Source: Bodonicaedibacter sp963693005 (GTDB taxonomy: Bacteria > Pseudomonadota > Alphaproteobacteria > UBA6184). From it: a DNA stretch of 64,000 bases. Position 1 is the first letter of the stretch, and the number at the start of each line of letters is the position of its first letter. The position numbers and the translations under genes were made by a program. The notes beneath the pieces are model-generated. The model was not told the origin of the DNA and searched no databases. It was given only the letters and a program-made list of their open reading frames with translations. Shown here piece after piece: positions 1-9,795 of this stretch. The DNA is taken from positions 372,001-436,000 of the forward strand of contig OY843726.1 in the NCBI GenBank assembly GCA_963693005.1, written 5' to 3'.

Positions 1-121
1 AAATGTCTTCCTTTATTATTTACTCCTGCATAAACGATTTACATTACAAAAGTCAACAAAAGAGGTGAAAACACTTTACATTTGTATATCAAGCCTTATA
101 CTAATCCCTCTACGAGGATCG

Positions 122-1045
122 ATGGCAATGAACCTTAAACGCTTTTTTAAAAGCACTTTAACACCACTTCAAAAACAGTGCGAAAATACGCACATATTTT
201 CGGCTATTCCTATGCCTATTTTTTGGATAAATCACAACCTCATATATCAAGGGTGCAGCCAAGTATATGCTGATATTCTAGGGCTTGTCTCCGTTCAAGA
301 AATTATAGGTAAGCCTGAACACAAACTTCCTATATCAAAAAAATCTCAAGAAACTAGAAACTCTCTTTTTCAGAAAATACTTTCTGGAAATTCAACTGGG
401 GGAGTCTTATACGACTGTATTGAGGCAACAAATGGCGTGCATACTTGGATTCAAACACGCTGCTCACCAGTCATTGTTGAGAATCAAATAGTTGCAGTCC
501 TAGGTATTGTAAAAGATATTTCAGAAGCAACCCAAACTCAACGAAAACTAACAAAAGCAGCGCTTCAAGATGATCAAGTTTGCTTGCTGTTAGCTGAAAT
601 AAATGCCACGTGCATTCTTACGAACGACCATCACGCTCTAGCCGATAAATCATTGCGCGCTTTAAACTTTATCTTTGACTCCGATGCTTCAGCCTGGTTT
701 AGTCAGGCTCAAGATAACGCCACGCTTTCTGTTTTATTTGCACCCGCCAATATTACCCAAGACAGTGCCAAAATTCACACCTCTTTAATTCCTCTCGAAT
801 CAAGTGGCTTTATTGAAGGCGAAGCAATACATGCGTTTAACCATCTCTATAATGGCGCCATAAAGTCTATCTTTTTCTATCGATTGTCTTCTAGCAAACG
901 CCCAAATTATCAAGACGTAGTCTTACTGCTCAATCCAAATAAATCAGACATTGAAAATTTAAAAACTATTTGGGAGGTCGTTCGCAGAGTTGCCGACCGT
1001 GTGTATATTTATAAAGGCCTTTGTATTGACATTAATCTACCGTAA
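122..1045 (+). CDS. PAS-domain sensory protein, possibly with a GAF-like C-terminal half
   Basis: A protein of about 307 aa. Residues ~25-140 read as a PAS fold: an 'IPMPIFWINHNLIYQGCS' type start, then a closing beta strand 'VLGIVKDISEATQTQRKL' that is typical of the PAS/PAC end leading into a linker helix. The second half (~150-300) has the alternating strand/helix look of a GAF-type domain, which is only a guess. No histidine kinase, GGDEF, EAL or HTH motif follows, so it would be a sensor without an output domain. I chose the ATG at 122 because a GAGG lies just upstream; an in-frame GTG at 65 would add 19 hydrophobic residues. The ligand is unknown. It converges on the MFS gene at 1049. 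Confidence 0.6.
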   Translation: MAMNLKRFFKSTLTPLQKQCENTHIFSAIPMPIFWINHNLIYQGCSQVYADILGLVSVQEIIGKPEHKLPISKKSQETRNSLFQKILSGNSTGGVLYDCIEATNGVHTWIQTRCSPVIVENQIVAVLGIVKDISEATQTQRKLTKAALQDDQVCLLLAEINATCILTNDHHALADKSLRALNFIFDSDASAWFSQAQDNATLSVLFAPANITQDSAKIHTSLIPLESSGFIEGEAIHAFNHLYNGAIKSIFFYRLSSSKRPNYQDVVLLLNPNKSDIENLKTIWEVVRRVADRVYIYKGLCIDINLP

Positions 1046-1048
1046 CTT

Positions 1049-2275
1049 TTATTTAGTTTTTCCCTTAAGAAATAGCGCCACAATTATTCCCATAAGTAGC
1101 GATAAAAACAATACCGACAACCCCGAACGATACTCCCCAGCAGAGTAAATTGGATGCCCATTTTCCATAGAGCCTTCCCATGCGAAGTCTAAAACACACC
1201 CCACTAACGGCTGGCAAAATACCGCACCAATTGTTACAAATAAATTAATAACGCTTGCTGCAATAGCCTCATCACCTCGTCGAACACATCGGCTACCTAA
1301 AGGAAAAACCATATTCTCCGCACCCACCATTCCTCCTAAAAAAAGCAAGAGAACAGAAAGCCAGAAAAATGAACCAAAATCTCCCCATATTAACAACGCC
1401 ATAAATATCGCAGCTAATGATATAAACGTAAGAAAAAATCTCCGATAGGTAACAAATCTTGAAAACACCCACCCCACAGTAAACGATCCTAATGCATTTC
1501 CATAAAATATAAATGACGTTGCAAAGGCAGCATTAACATTGCTATACCCATAAACACTTTTAATGAAACTGGGCCCCCATAGGTCTGCCAGCACCGATAC
1601 GGGCATATATAATAAAAACCCAACCATCCCAAGCAACCAAATTTGTGAACGAGAAAACACATGTTTTAAGCTTTCTCCAACTCTGTATACTTTTTTCGTA
1701 TCATCTATGTGTTTATTGCGCATAATCAACACATAGATCAGTGCCAATGCTGCCGATACTACCGAAAGGCCTATAAAAATAGGTCTCCATCCTATTTTTT
1801 CCTGCAACATTACAAGCGGTGCGCCAGCAAAACTCGCTCCCAACACTCCAACCCCCGAAACAACTCCTACTAATATAGGTAGCAATTTTGCTCCAAACCA
1901 ATCTGACGAAACCTTAAATGTTGCAATAAAACCGGCAGCCGAGCCCGCTCCCAGCAGCAGTCTTGAGACACACAAAAGAGTAAAATCATCCGCAGCGGCC
2001 ATTAACAAAGAACCAAAGCTACACAAAACTGCAGAAAATGCCAAAACCCATCTAGGACCTATACGATCTAGCGCAACTCCCACTGGGATTTGTAACAAGG
2101 CGTAGGTAGTCAACCAACACGCCGAAAACCAACCATACTCGCTCGCATTCAATGAAAATTCTGACGTCAAAGGCTCACGCAAATTGCCGGTGGCTACGCG
2201 AATAATATACTGATAAAAATAAAAAAATACAGCCATGCCCCACATCAACCAGGGCCTCGTCTTTGTTATCAGCAT
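1049..2275 (-). CDS. MFS transporter
   Basis: About 408 aa with roughly 12 hydrophobic segments. The loop between TM2 and TM3 has the MFS signature (GVALDRIGPRW), and the N-terminal stretch 'FYFYQYIIRVATGNLREPL' resembles the oxalate/formate and glycerol-3-phosphate type branch of the family. Inner-membrane secondary transporter, substrate not predictable. The ATG at 2275 puts the first TM segment at the usual distance from the N-terminus; a GTG at 2320 would add 15 residues. It lies just downstream of clpA on the same strand. Confidence 0.75.
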   Translation of the reverse strand: MLITKTRPWLMWGMAVFFYFYQYIIRVATGNLREPLTSEFSLNASEYGWFSACWLTTYALLQIPVGVALDRIGPRWVLAFSAVLCSFGSLLMAAADDFTLLCVSRLLLGAGSAAGFIATFKVSSDWFGAKLLPILVGVVSGVGVLGASFAGAPLVMLQEKIGWRPIFIGLSVVSAALALIYVLIMRNKHIDDTKKVYRVGESLKHVFSRSQIWLLGMVGFLLYMPVSVLADLWGPSFIKSVYGYSNVNAAFATSFIFYGNALGSFTVGWVFSRFVTYRRFFLTFISLAAIFMALLIWGDFGSFFWLSVLLLFLGGMVGAENMVFPLGSRCVRRGDEAIAASVINLFVTIGAVFCQPLVGCVLDFAWEGSMENGHPIYSAGEYRSGLSVLFLSLLMGIIVALFLKGKTK

Positions 2276-2348
2276 CACAAAACATCCACAATTTCTAACA
2301 AAAGATGTATCATAAATCACGCGTTTTTAGAATACAATTTGCACCCTT

Positions 2349-4688
2349 CTATGCCACTGCGGACGCGTTCTCTCGAACAATCACCTCTTCCCCTTCGCAA
2401 TCAATCAATAAGCGTCTAGGAGATTTCGCTGATGCCTTAGAAAACAAAACCTCTCTTGAAAGCGGAAGCTTTACTTTTTCTTGAATTAACCTCTCCATTG
2501 GTCGAGCTCCCATTGTCTCTGAGTAACCATTCAGAATAAACCACTTTTTAGCTTTTAAAGTAATCTCAAGGTAAAAATGCTTCTGAAACAATAAATCAAT
2601 CGTTGCATCAAAAAACTTATCAAAAATATGAGTGATATGCTTTTCAGACAACGCGTTAAACGTAATAATACTATCCAAACGATTCCTAAATTCAGGTGTG
2701 AACAACTGGTTTATATCAACAGTTTCTGCCGCATCTCGCATATCCGCCTTTTCAAATCCGATGGGTTTCTTTTCTAACTCTTTCGCGCCCGCATTTGTCG
2801 TCATAATTACCATTAAGTGGCGACAATCAACCTCTCTGCCTGAACTATCTGTAACTTTACCGTAATCCATCATTTGCAATAATATTGCAAATAAATCTGG
2901 ATGCGCTTTTTCAACTTCATCTAATAGCAATACCGCATATGGATTTTCATCAATAGCATCGGTTAACAATCCACCTTGATCATATCCCACATATCCAGGA
3001 GGCGTTCCTATTAACTTAGCAACACTATGCTTCTCCATATACTCAGACATATCAAATCGCAGCAATTTCAACCCCAACTGAACAGCTAGCTGGCGCGCCA
3101 ACTCTGTTTTTCCAACACCGGTAGGTCCAGCACATAAAAACGCACCCATTGGCTTTTCTGGATTGCGCAATCCTGATCTTGCTACTTGCACGGCATCCAC
3201 AACTGAGTCCACTGCTTTATCTTGACCAAAAATATTTTTTTTCAGTGTTTTCCGCAATCCCATAATCAGTTTGCGCTCATTCATTGTTACGCTAAGCCTT
3301 GGAATTTTTGCCAAACTAGCAACCGTTTCCTCTACCTCTCTCGTAGAAATGTGATTAGACTTCACTTCAGAAAGATTATGTCGCGCACCCACCTCATCTA
3401 AGACATCAATTGCTTTGTCGGGAAAGGCTCTATTATGAATATATCGATCAGACAACTCAACAACGGCAGCCAATATATCTTCCGAGTACAACACTCCATG
3501 ATAGTCTGCATAAATGTGTTTTAACTGATATAAAATCTCTAATGTACTTTCCGCTGACATTTCTTTAACATCAACTTTTTGAAATCTACGCGTCAACGCT
3601 CTATCTTTTTCAAATGATTGTCGAAACTCTTTATAAGTTGTCGCGCCAATACACCGTAATTCACCCCGAGCCAATGCAGGCTTTAGCAAATTAGAGGCAT
3701 CCATTCCACCACCTTGGGTAGACCCTGCACCTACAATATTATGTACTTCGTCAATAAATAAAACTGCGCCCGGTGTATCTACAACATCTGCAACAACGTT
3801 TTTTAAACGCTCCTCAAAATCACCCCTATATCGCGTACCTGCCAACAACAACCCTAAATCCAATGAATATATCACCGCACTAGATAATGCAGGAATTTTA
3901 CTCTCAACAATTTGTAACGCCAAACCTTCAGCCACCGCCGTTTTACCAACACCCGCCTCTCCAACTAAAATTGGGTTATTTTTAGTGCGTCGTGTCAACA
4001 CCTCAACCACGCGGCCAATTTCCGAGCTTCGACCAATCACTGGATCTATTTTTCCAGCAATCGCACGTTCATTTAAATTTACACAAAACTGACGCAAATG
4101 TTTCCTTTTGTTTTGATCATTCGCGGCTGGTTGCAGTGGGTTTTCAACTTGCATTGCTGAAAAACCAGGAAGTTGAACCTTTGAGTCCATAGAAGCTAAC
4201 TTTGCTAATTGTTGAATTGAATGAGTTGCATCTATGGGTTTTTTTGCTGATTTTCTTGATTGCAAAGGATGGCTATTCATATATTGAACAATATCCAACC
4301 GGTTTAGGTTGTGAACCTTCAAAAAAAATGCAGCATGCGATTCCTTTTCGTCAAACATCCCGGCTAAAACATGCCGACTATCAACTGATTTGCCCCCTGC
4401 TGTTTGAGCCTGCAAAATCGCTCTGTGCAAAACACGCTGAAAGGCAATTGTTGGTGCAGACTCTTCTAAATCCTTAATTTTTAAATGGGCCAAATCAGTT
4501 GCAACAAAATCCCATAACGTTTCACGCATTTGCTCAATATTCATCTCAACATTTTTTAAAACTGCAACAACATCAGGATCTTCCGTTAATGAGTACAGAA
4601 GGTGCTCTAGTGTAGTATGCTCATGACCAAGGCTCAATGCATAGTCTACTGCTTTTCGAAGACTATTTTCCAAATTTTTTGACAACAT
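2349..4688 (-). CDS. clpA: ATP-dependent Clp protease ATP-binding subunit ClpA
   Basis: 779 aa, normal family length. The Clp N-domain (~1-140) is followed by two AAA+ modules: the first has Walker A GEAGVGKT and Walker B VLFIDEVHN, the second has GPTGVGKTE and VLLLDEVEKAH, followed by the C-terminal D2-small domain with 'GARPMERLIQEKVK'. ClpA unfolds substrates and feeds them to ClpP; ClpS directs N-end-rule substrates to it. The ATG at 4688 starts one base after the clpS stop codon, so the two are almost certainly translationally coupled. A TTG at 4700 is a poorer start because it overlaps clpS. clpP is not in the window. Confidence 0.95.
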   Translation of the reverse strand: MLSKNLENSLRKAVDYALSLGHEHTTLEHLLYSLTEDPDVVAVLKNVEMNIEQMRETLWDFVATDLAHLKIKDLEESAPTIAFQRVLHRAILQAQTAGGKSVDSRHVLAGMFDEKESHAAFFLKVHNLNRLDIVQYMNSHPLQSRKSAKKPIDATHSIQQLAKLASMDSKVQLPGFSAMQVENPLQPAANDQNKRKHLRQFCVNLNERAIAGKIDPVIGRSSEIGRVVEVLTRRTKNNPILVGEAGVGKTAVAEGLALQIVESKIPALSSAVIYSLDLGLLLAGTRYRGDFEERLKNVVADVVDTPGAVLFIDEVHNIVGAGSTQGGGMDASNLLKPALARGELRCIGATTYKEFRQSFEKDRALTRRFQKVDVKEMSAESTLEILYQLKHIYADYHGVLYSEDILAAVVELSDRYIHNRAFPDKAIDVLDEVGARHNLSEVKSNHISTREVEETVASLAKIPRLSVTMNERKLIMGLRKTLKKNIFGQDKAVDSVVDAVQVARSGLRNPEKPMGAFLCAGPTGVGKTELARQLAVQLGLKLLRFDMSEYMEKHSVAKLIGTPPGYVGYDQGGLLTDAIDENPYAVLLLDEVEKAHPDLFAILLQMMDYGKVTDSSGREVDCRHLMVIMTTNAGAKELEKKPIGFEKADMRDAAETVDINQLFTPEFRNRLDSIITFNALSEKHITHIFDKFFDATIDLLFQKHFYLEITLKAKKWFILNGYSETMGARPMERLIQEKVKLPLSREVLFSKASAKSPRRLLIDCEGEEVIVRENASAVA

Positions 4689-4689
4689 A

Positions 4690-4962
4690 TCAACTAACAA
4701 CCTCTAATTCACCCTGCAGCGGATGTTGGAATTTTCTTGCTTGTTTCAACATATCGCTTAGCAATGTTTCAGCAATTTCATATGTATACGCCCCAACAAC
4801 ACCCGCTCCATTTAAATGAATATGCATCATAATCTGTGCAGACTCATGGGCGGTCTTTCGAAACACCTCTTGCAACGCCTTAACAACAAACTCTGTCGGC
4901 GTTTTATTATCATTTAATAATACCACTTGATACTTTTTGGGCGACGCTATATTCCGAGCCAT
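4690..4962 (-). CDS. clpS: ATP-dependent Clp protease adaptor ClpS
   Basis: 90 aa. The ClpS core is clear: 'YQVVLLNDNKTPTEFVV' with the N-degron pocket residues, 'AHESAQIMMHIHLNGAGVVG', then 'YTYEIAETLLSDMLKQAR'. It binds substrates with destabilising N-terminal residues and docks on the ClpA N-domain. Directly upstream of clpA and probably in the same transcript, as in other alphaproteobacteria. Confidence 0.95.
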   Translation of the reverse strand: MARNIASPKKYQVVLLNDNKTPTEFVVKALQEVFRKTAHESAQIMMHIHLNGAGVVGAYTYEIAETLLSDMLKQARKFQHPLQGELEVVS

Positions 4963-5119
4963 AATCTCCCCCTCATTTTATTCTTGTTCTGATATTCATC
5001 CTAATAATGAAACCTTTAAATATCTGTTAAATGGAGGGCGAAAATTATGGGATTTTTTTATGACATGTTTTTGACTATATGATAAGATCTTCCATATAAG
5101 TAAAAGGCTATAATCAACC

Positions 5120-6259
5120 ATGCAGGCGATCATTAATTTTTTTGTATCTTTAGGAGTTCCCGTAACAATAGCTAAATATATTGCAGTAGCTCAAGGGGTT
5201 TTGCTTTATTTTGCATTATTTAGTACGGTACTTATTGTATGGATGCGCCGCCTCCCTCTTAAATGGGAAATATTCTTTCAAAAACACCGTCTAAAACGGC
5301 ATATTTGGCGCTTGTTTATAGCAGCCTATTTAACTTACTACGTGCATGTGTGTCGCAATATTGATTCACAGCATGCATACTTTTTTGATCACTTATGGAC
5401 AGTCTTAGCCTCCGTAACAACATTACTTGTACTCATACTGCTATTTGGCGTTATCAATATAGCAATTAACATTTATGAAACTTACCCTGTAGCAAAGCGC
5501 ATCCCCATCAGGTCGTATACACAAGTTCTAAGAATCCTGTTGGGAGTAGGCACCGGCATTATTATCGCCTCCATTCTGCTGAATCAATCTCCCCTTGCAT
5601 TCTTTACTGGTTTGGGTGCAACCGTTGCGTTAGTAACGTTCGTATTTAAAGACACCATTTCTGGTTTTATGGCCAGCATTCAATTGTCATCCTATGATAT
5701 GGTACGAATCGGCGACATTATCACTGTCCCTAAATATAATGCTGAAGGCACCGTTCTAGAGGTTTCCCTAACTACAGTAAAAGTTCAAAACTTTGACAAA
5801 ACAACCTCGATGATTCCTACTTCAGGCCTGTTGACCGAGGGGATCAAAAACTGGCGTGGTATGTTTGACTCGGGTGGAAGGCGCATCAAGAAAGCCCTAC
5901 CCATCGATATGGAAACCATTCGCTTTCTAAACAAAAAAGAGCTCTCAAAATTAGGAAAGCAGTTTCCACAGTTAATAATAGACATTGAGTCTCAGATTAC
6001 GAATCTCACTTTATATCGACAATTTATAGAGCATTTTCTGCGCAATAACCCTGATATTCATCAAGAAGGGTTCCTCTTCCTAATCCGCGAGCTCGACCCA
6101 ACTGAAAATGGACTTCCTCTAGAATTTTACTTATTTACTACCGATACAAATTGGGGCACGCACGAAAAAGTCCAGGCTAATATTTTAGATTTTGCCATTG
6201 CCTCTCTGCAGTCATTTGACCTAAAGGTTTTTCAAGCATCTGTGAACATACTGCAGTAA
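5120..6259 (+). CDS. MscS-family mechanosensitive ion channel
   Basis: 379 aa. Four or five N-terminal hydrophobic segments (~1-180) are followed by the MscS pore helix and beta domain: 'FFTGLGATVALVTFVFKDTISGFMASIQLSSYDMVRIGDIITV' with the Gly/Ala pattern of TM3 and the usual 'VRIGDxI' turn, then the cytoplasmic alpha/beta vestibule. Such channels release solutes under hypo-osmotic shock. The extra N-terminal helices and extended C-terminus (~250-379) resemble the YbdG/YbiO type more than the minimal MscS. A second, unrelated-looking MscS gene is at 52799. Confidence 0.85.
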   Translation: MQAIINFFVSLGVPVTIAKYIAVAQGVLLYFALFSTVLIVWMRRLPLKWEIFFQKHRLKRHIWRLFIAAYLTYYVHVCRNIDSQHAYFFDHLWTVLASVTTLLVLILLFGVINIAINIYETYPVAKRIPIRSYTQVLRILLGVGTGIIIASILLNQSPLAFFTGLGATVALVTFVFKDTISGFMASIQLSSYDMVRIGDIITVPKYNAEGTVLEVSLTTVKVQNFDKTTSMIPTSGLLTEGIKNWRGMFDSGGRRIKKALPIDMETIRFLNKKELSKLGKQFPQLIIDIESQITNLTLYRQFIEHFLRNNPDIHQEGFLFLIRELDPTENGLPLEFYLFTTDTNWGTHEKVQANILDFAIASLQSFDLKVFQASVNILQ

Positions 6260-6329
6260 AATTACTTGACCTTTATTTTAATTTCTTATAAAAAGTAGGT
6301 GTATCGAAAATAACCTATGAAGTAAAAAC

Positions 6330-7976
6330 ATGCTCTTTTCTAAGTACGCCCTAACTTCCTCACTTATAACTTTAGCCGTAACACTCTCTCAACCCTTTGC
6401 TACTGCTGAACAATTATTAAATACCACTTCTTCCCACCAAAAACTAACGAACTTCCATTCTCACCACACGAAGGGCGAAATCCAAATCCCAAAACTTCAA
6501 GGAAAGCCCATCTATCAAAGCCATGATAAAACCTATACGCTTCGCTCTACAAAAATACCCTTTGAACGAGCACTTGTAGCAACCTCTCAAGAGCTTAAAG
6601 ATGAATGGCTAGATAAATTAAATTTTCTACACGATATTCTTGAACATGCACTCACTTATGCACTCAAGCTTACCGAACCATCCGCCAGCACTCAACAATT
6701 CGACGATAGCACTCAGTTTCTTTCCGATATAAATCGTTTAAAAACAGTGTTAACTCATAGCGGCTATCTTCCAGAAACTCTGTTACACTGCGTATATACC
6801 AACATTGCTCAAGTTTAAACCCACCCTCAGTATCTTGGCACATACGTAGTTCAAAATATCTACGCACCCCTGCAACTATGGATGGAAGATAACCTACCCA
6901 TTTGCCCCATTTGCCCTGCTATTGAAATTAAATATGATGATGATGGTCGCTATCCTGATTCAAAACACCTACTAACTTTTTCCAAAGAAAAGTTTAACCA
7001 ACTCTTGCGTCAAAAACTTTCTGCTTCTATTAATCCCGCCCTCCAATCCCCCCTGCCAAATAGCCTATACGCTAATCTTGCAAATCAGGCTGACCAAATA
7101 GCTCTAAAGTATGAGAAATCTGACCTAGCAAACAAAGTGTCCGTTCTTCTTCTCTTTGTCTATGCTTACGATGAAATTCGAGTTTTAATTGAAAAAACAC
7201 TCGAAACTAAACTTCAAGAACAAACAGCGCAGCAAGAACGTGAAAATCAACGACATCAATCCTTCGTTAACCGAAAAAAACAAAAACTTTCAGTGAATGA
7301 AGTAAAAAAAATGCACGAACAGTACGAACAGTTAATGAAAGATCTTGGAGAACAACCAACTGCCTCAAAAACTCCATCTGCGCAAAAAAAACCTCAATCA
7401 AAACAAAAAGATACAAAACATTTAGCCCCTCCAACTGCACCTGCACCTCCACCTGCAATAGAATCTAAAACATCCAATTCAAAAGATGAAGCAGAAAGGC
7501 AAAAAAAACTAGCCGCCTTTCATGCCCAAAACGAAGCCAAAAAAGTCGCACAAATCGAACGCAAAAAAAAACTCGCCAAAAAGCGTACTCAATCCAAACA
7601 AGAAGAAAAAGTAATTGCCTCATTTTTAACACGAAGAGCACAAACAACCATAGACAAACAATACTCCTCGTACTTACAACTTACTTCATGTGGGAAAATT
7701 GATCCTGCAATTTTCGATGGAGACCCCGACCTAGAAAAAGACGTAATCCCCGAGTTAGAAGCAGGCGGGGTAAGTGTCAGGTTGCGCGTTCATAATAATG
7801 AGTCCTCTGTAGCTATGTGGAAAGATTCAACTGGCGAAAAACATATGTGTTGGTTTCATTCACCTCACAAAGGCACAAGAGATGGTAAAGGCGAAGATGC
7901 TGGCTGGGTGCGTTCGATTGAGCATGACCTTCTCGAAACTGGCATGTTAGCTCCGAAGAAACCCAAGAAAGAGTAG
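6330..7976 (+). pseudogene. Secreted protein gene interrupted by one in-frame TAA
   Basis: Two open segments lie in the same frame: 6330-6815 and 6819-7976. Only the TAA at 6816-6818 separates them, and the 21 codons between that stop and the next ATG (6882) are open. Read through, the product is about 548 aa. It has an N-terminal signal peptide (hydrophobic run ending near 'FATA'), a helical domain across the stop, a Lys/Glu/Gln-rich coiled-coil and Pro/Ala linker (~300-420 of the joined protein), and a compact C-terminal domain containing 'CWFHSPHKG' and 'WVRSIEHDLLETGM'. That last piece faintly resembles the HicA end (PxHKG...LrsIlkqaG), a guess only. I do not recognise the family. If the stop is real, a 162-aa secreted stub and a 364-aa cytoplasmic fragment (start ATG 6882) remain possible. 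Confidence 0.6.
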
Positions 7977-8306
7977 TCACCTATCTTCTTTGGCTACATT
8001 TAATGCCTCATACTCAGGTATCCATTGGCACAGTTCCACATCGCTATCTGCATCTATATGCGTAATACTGTACTCACATCCCAAGCGTCGGTTATAACTC
8101 AACCGACGCTTTAAAATAACAAAAACTCGCTCTCGAGCTTCGTCTTCTGAATTGCAAAAAAACAACTTACTCGGGCCACGTTTACCAAACTGGGTATATT
8201 GAATTGTAATAGTCCACGCACCAAACAGATTTTTATTCGCACGCAATCCATAAAATCGATTGATGCTTTTTTCTGCATTAAATGCATGCAATTGAACGGA
8301 AAGCAT
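7977..8306 (-). CDS. Small WGR-domain protein
   Basis: 109 aa made almost wholly of one WGR-type domain: 'INRFYGLRANKNLFGAWT', a degenerate WGR core (QFGKRGPSK), then 'FFCNSEDEARERVFVILKRRL'. WGR domains bind nucleic acid or mediate interdomain contacts in PARPs and occur alone in some bacteria. Here there is no catalytic partner. Its stop codon abuts the stop of the preceding convergent gene with no spacer. A second WGR-like gene lies at 29545. Confidence 0.7.
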   Translation of the reverse strand: MLSVQLHAFNAEKSINRFYGLRANKNLFGAWTITIQYTQFGKRGPSKLFFCNSEDEARERVFVILKRRLSYNRRLGCEYSITHIDADSDVELCQWIPEYEALNVAKEDR

Positions 8307-8379
8307 TTTACACCTTTATCTTTCTTTATTACTATCAGGATTATCTATGAAAAACCACTATAATTAAGGAAAGATCTTC

Positions 8380-9039
8380 ATGCGCGCAAATGAAAGCACC
8401 TCTAAAAAACTGCAATATATTTATGATACCGTTATTCACGAACCCGATGAATTCGCCTGGGTGAGAGATCGAATCTATGCAACCGACTGGCCTATACATA
8501 TCGCCCCAGAAGAAGGCCGCCTACTCCAACTTCTTATACAATTAGGCGGATACAAACGCATTGTTGAAGTGGGCACTCATGCAGGGTACTCAACCTTATG
8601 GATGGCCGCCTCATTACCCCGTGATGGAAAAATATATACGCTTGAACGCTCAGATTCTCGCCATAAAATGGCATCAGAAACATTCCAAACAAATACTAAC
8701 GCATCAAAAATTCATCTATTAAAAGGCTCTGCATTAGAACTACTTAAAACCATAGAACATGATGGACCCTTTGATTTACTATTCATTGATGCCGATAAAT
8801 TAAACTATGCAAATTATTTAGATTGGGGAGAAAAAAACATTCGTAAAGGGGGGCTTATTATTGGCGACAACACTTTCCTATCCGGAGCCGTTTACGGGGA
8901 AGCAACAACTAATCGCATTAGCCCCACAGCTTTAAATGCCATGAAAACTTTTAATCAACGATTAGGAAATCTAGAAAAGTATCATAGTGTTATGCTCCCC
9001 ACCACCGAAGGTTGGACAATGGGGATTAAGCAGTTCTAA
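8380..9039 (+). CDS. Class I SAM-dependent O-methyltransferase
   Basis: 219 aa, the normal length of the Methyltransf_3 (caffeoyl-CoA/catechol OMT-like) family. SAM motif I is 'IVEVGTHAGYSTLWMA' (~65-80); the acidic metal-binding region is 'FDLLFIDADKLNY', and 'GGLIIGDNTFLSG' matches the D-N metal ligands. It should methylate hydroxyl groups on small molecules in the cytosol using a divalent metal; the substrate is unknown. Confidence 0.85.
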   Translation: MRANESTSKKLQYIYDTVIHEPDEFAWVRDRIYATDWPIHIAPEEGRLLQLLIQLGGYKRIVEVGTHAGYSTLWMAASLPRDGKIYTLERSDSRHKMASETFQTNTNASKIHLLKGSALELLKTIEHDGPFDLLFIDADKLNYANYLDWGEKNIRKGGLIIGDNTFLSGAVYGEATTNRISPTALNAMKTFNQRLGNLEKYHSVMLPTTEGWTMGIKQF

Positions 9040-9042
9040 AAG

Positions 9043-9634
9043 CTAATTCACTTTTTTTAAAAGCACATAAGTATGAAAATCTTCCATACTCGAGCCCCTA
9101 TATATAGAGAATTCTGCAGTTTCCACTATTTCTTTATTATTAGCAAAAATCTCTCCTAAAGTTTTATCCAGGGCTTCATCTTCAACCTCAGATTTGTCAT
9201 AATTAAAAAAGGCTAGTTTGTGCAACCTTAGCGCTGGATAACGCAAAAGCAGTTGTCGCGCAACCTCTCGCAACGATAATCCAGGTGTAAACGAACATGC
9301 ATAAGTTTTTTCATCAACGTAAAACTGTGTACTCCAATCGCTGTACATAGAATTTAGATCTTCCTCGCAATAGCGTTTAAATGAAACGTAAAAACACCAG
9401 CATCGTATTCTTCTTTTTTTAAACTTACAGATCTTGTTAGTTCTATCCCATCATAAAAAGATCTTATATCTTGAGTCTGTAAATACTCTCCATTATGCGC
9501 CATATCTCTTAAAAATCATTAGTTGTATATTGTTGATTATCATCTAAACAATCTAATTGTGACGCATCTAAAACAACTGATGTAGTATTAAAAAATGCAA
9601 AACCCGCCATAACTAATCGTCTATAATTTTTCAT
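9043..9634 (-). pseudogene. Frameshifted small secreted-protein gene
   Basis: Three short open frames on the minus strand, each in a different phase, follow one another: 9634-9509 (signal-peptide start 'MKNYRRLVMAGFAFF', 41 aa), 9503-9354 (49 aa), and 9348-9043 (101 aa). Each change of phase sits at a run of five T (coding strand). Adding one T at each run joins them into a single exported protein of ~190 aa ('...NDF-LRDMAHNGEY...' and '...DAGVF-YVSFKRY...'). I see no known domain. Either this is a pseudogene produced by slippage or the T-runs are under-called in the assembly. The 101-aa 3' part could alternatively be a small gene of its own from the ATG at 9348. Confidence 0.5.
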
Positions 9635-9740
9635 AAATCTCTCAATATTTTTTTCTTTTCAAGGGAGTTAATTAAGTTTACTTAGATAGGAAAATTATTA
9701 TAGTTTTTTTAGAATTGTTTTTTTTTAATGACTTTAAAAG

Positions 9741-9778
9741 AAAAACCCCCATCACCAAGATCATGGCAATGAGGGTTA
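9741..9778 (-). terminator. Rho-independent terminator of the DEAD-box gene
   Basis: On the minus strand, AACCCTCATTGCC pairs with GGTGATGGGGGTT (13 bp, a few G-U pairs) around an 8-nt loop, followed by a T-rich tract. It starts 18 bases after the helicase stop codon. Confidence 0.8.
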
Positions 9779-9795
9779 ACTAATTTTAATAATTA

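Noticed and set aside
6882..7976. HicA-like toxin domain at the C-terminus of the unknown secreted protein
   Set aside because: The resemblance is limited to a few residues, there is no antitoxin gene next to it, and the protein is otherwise unlike HicA in size.
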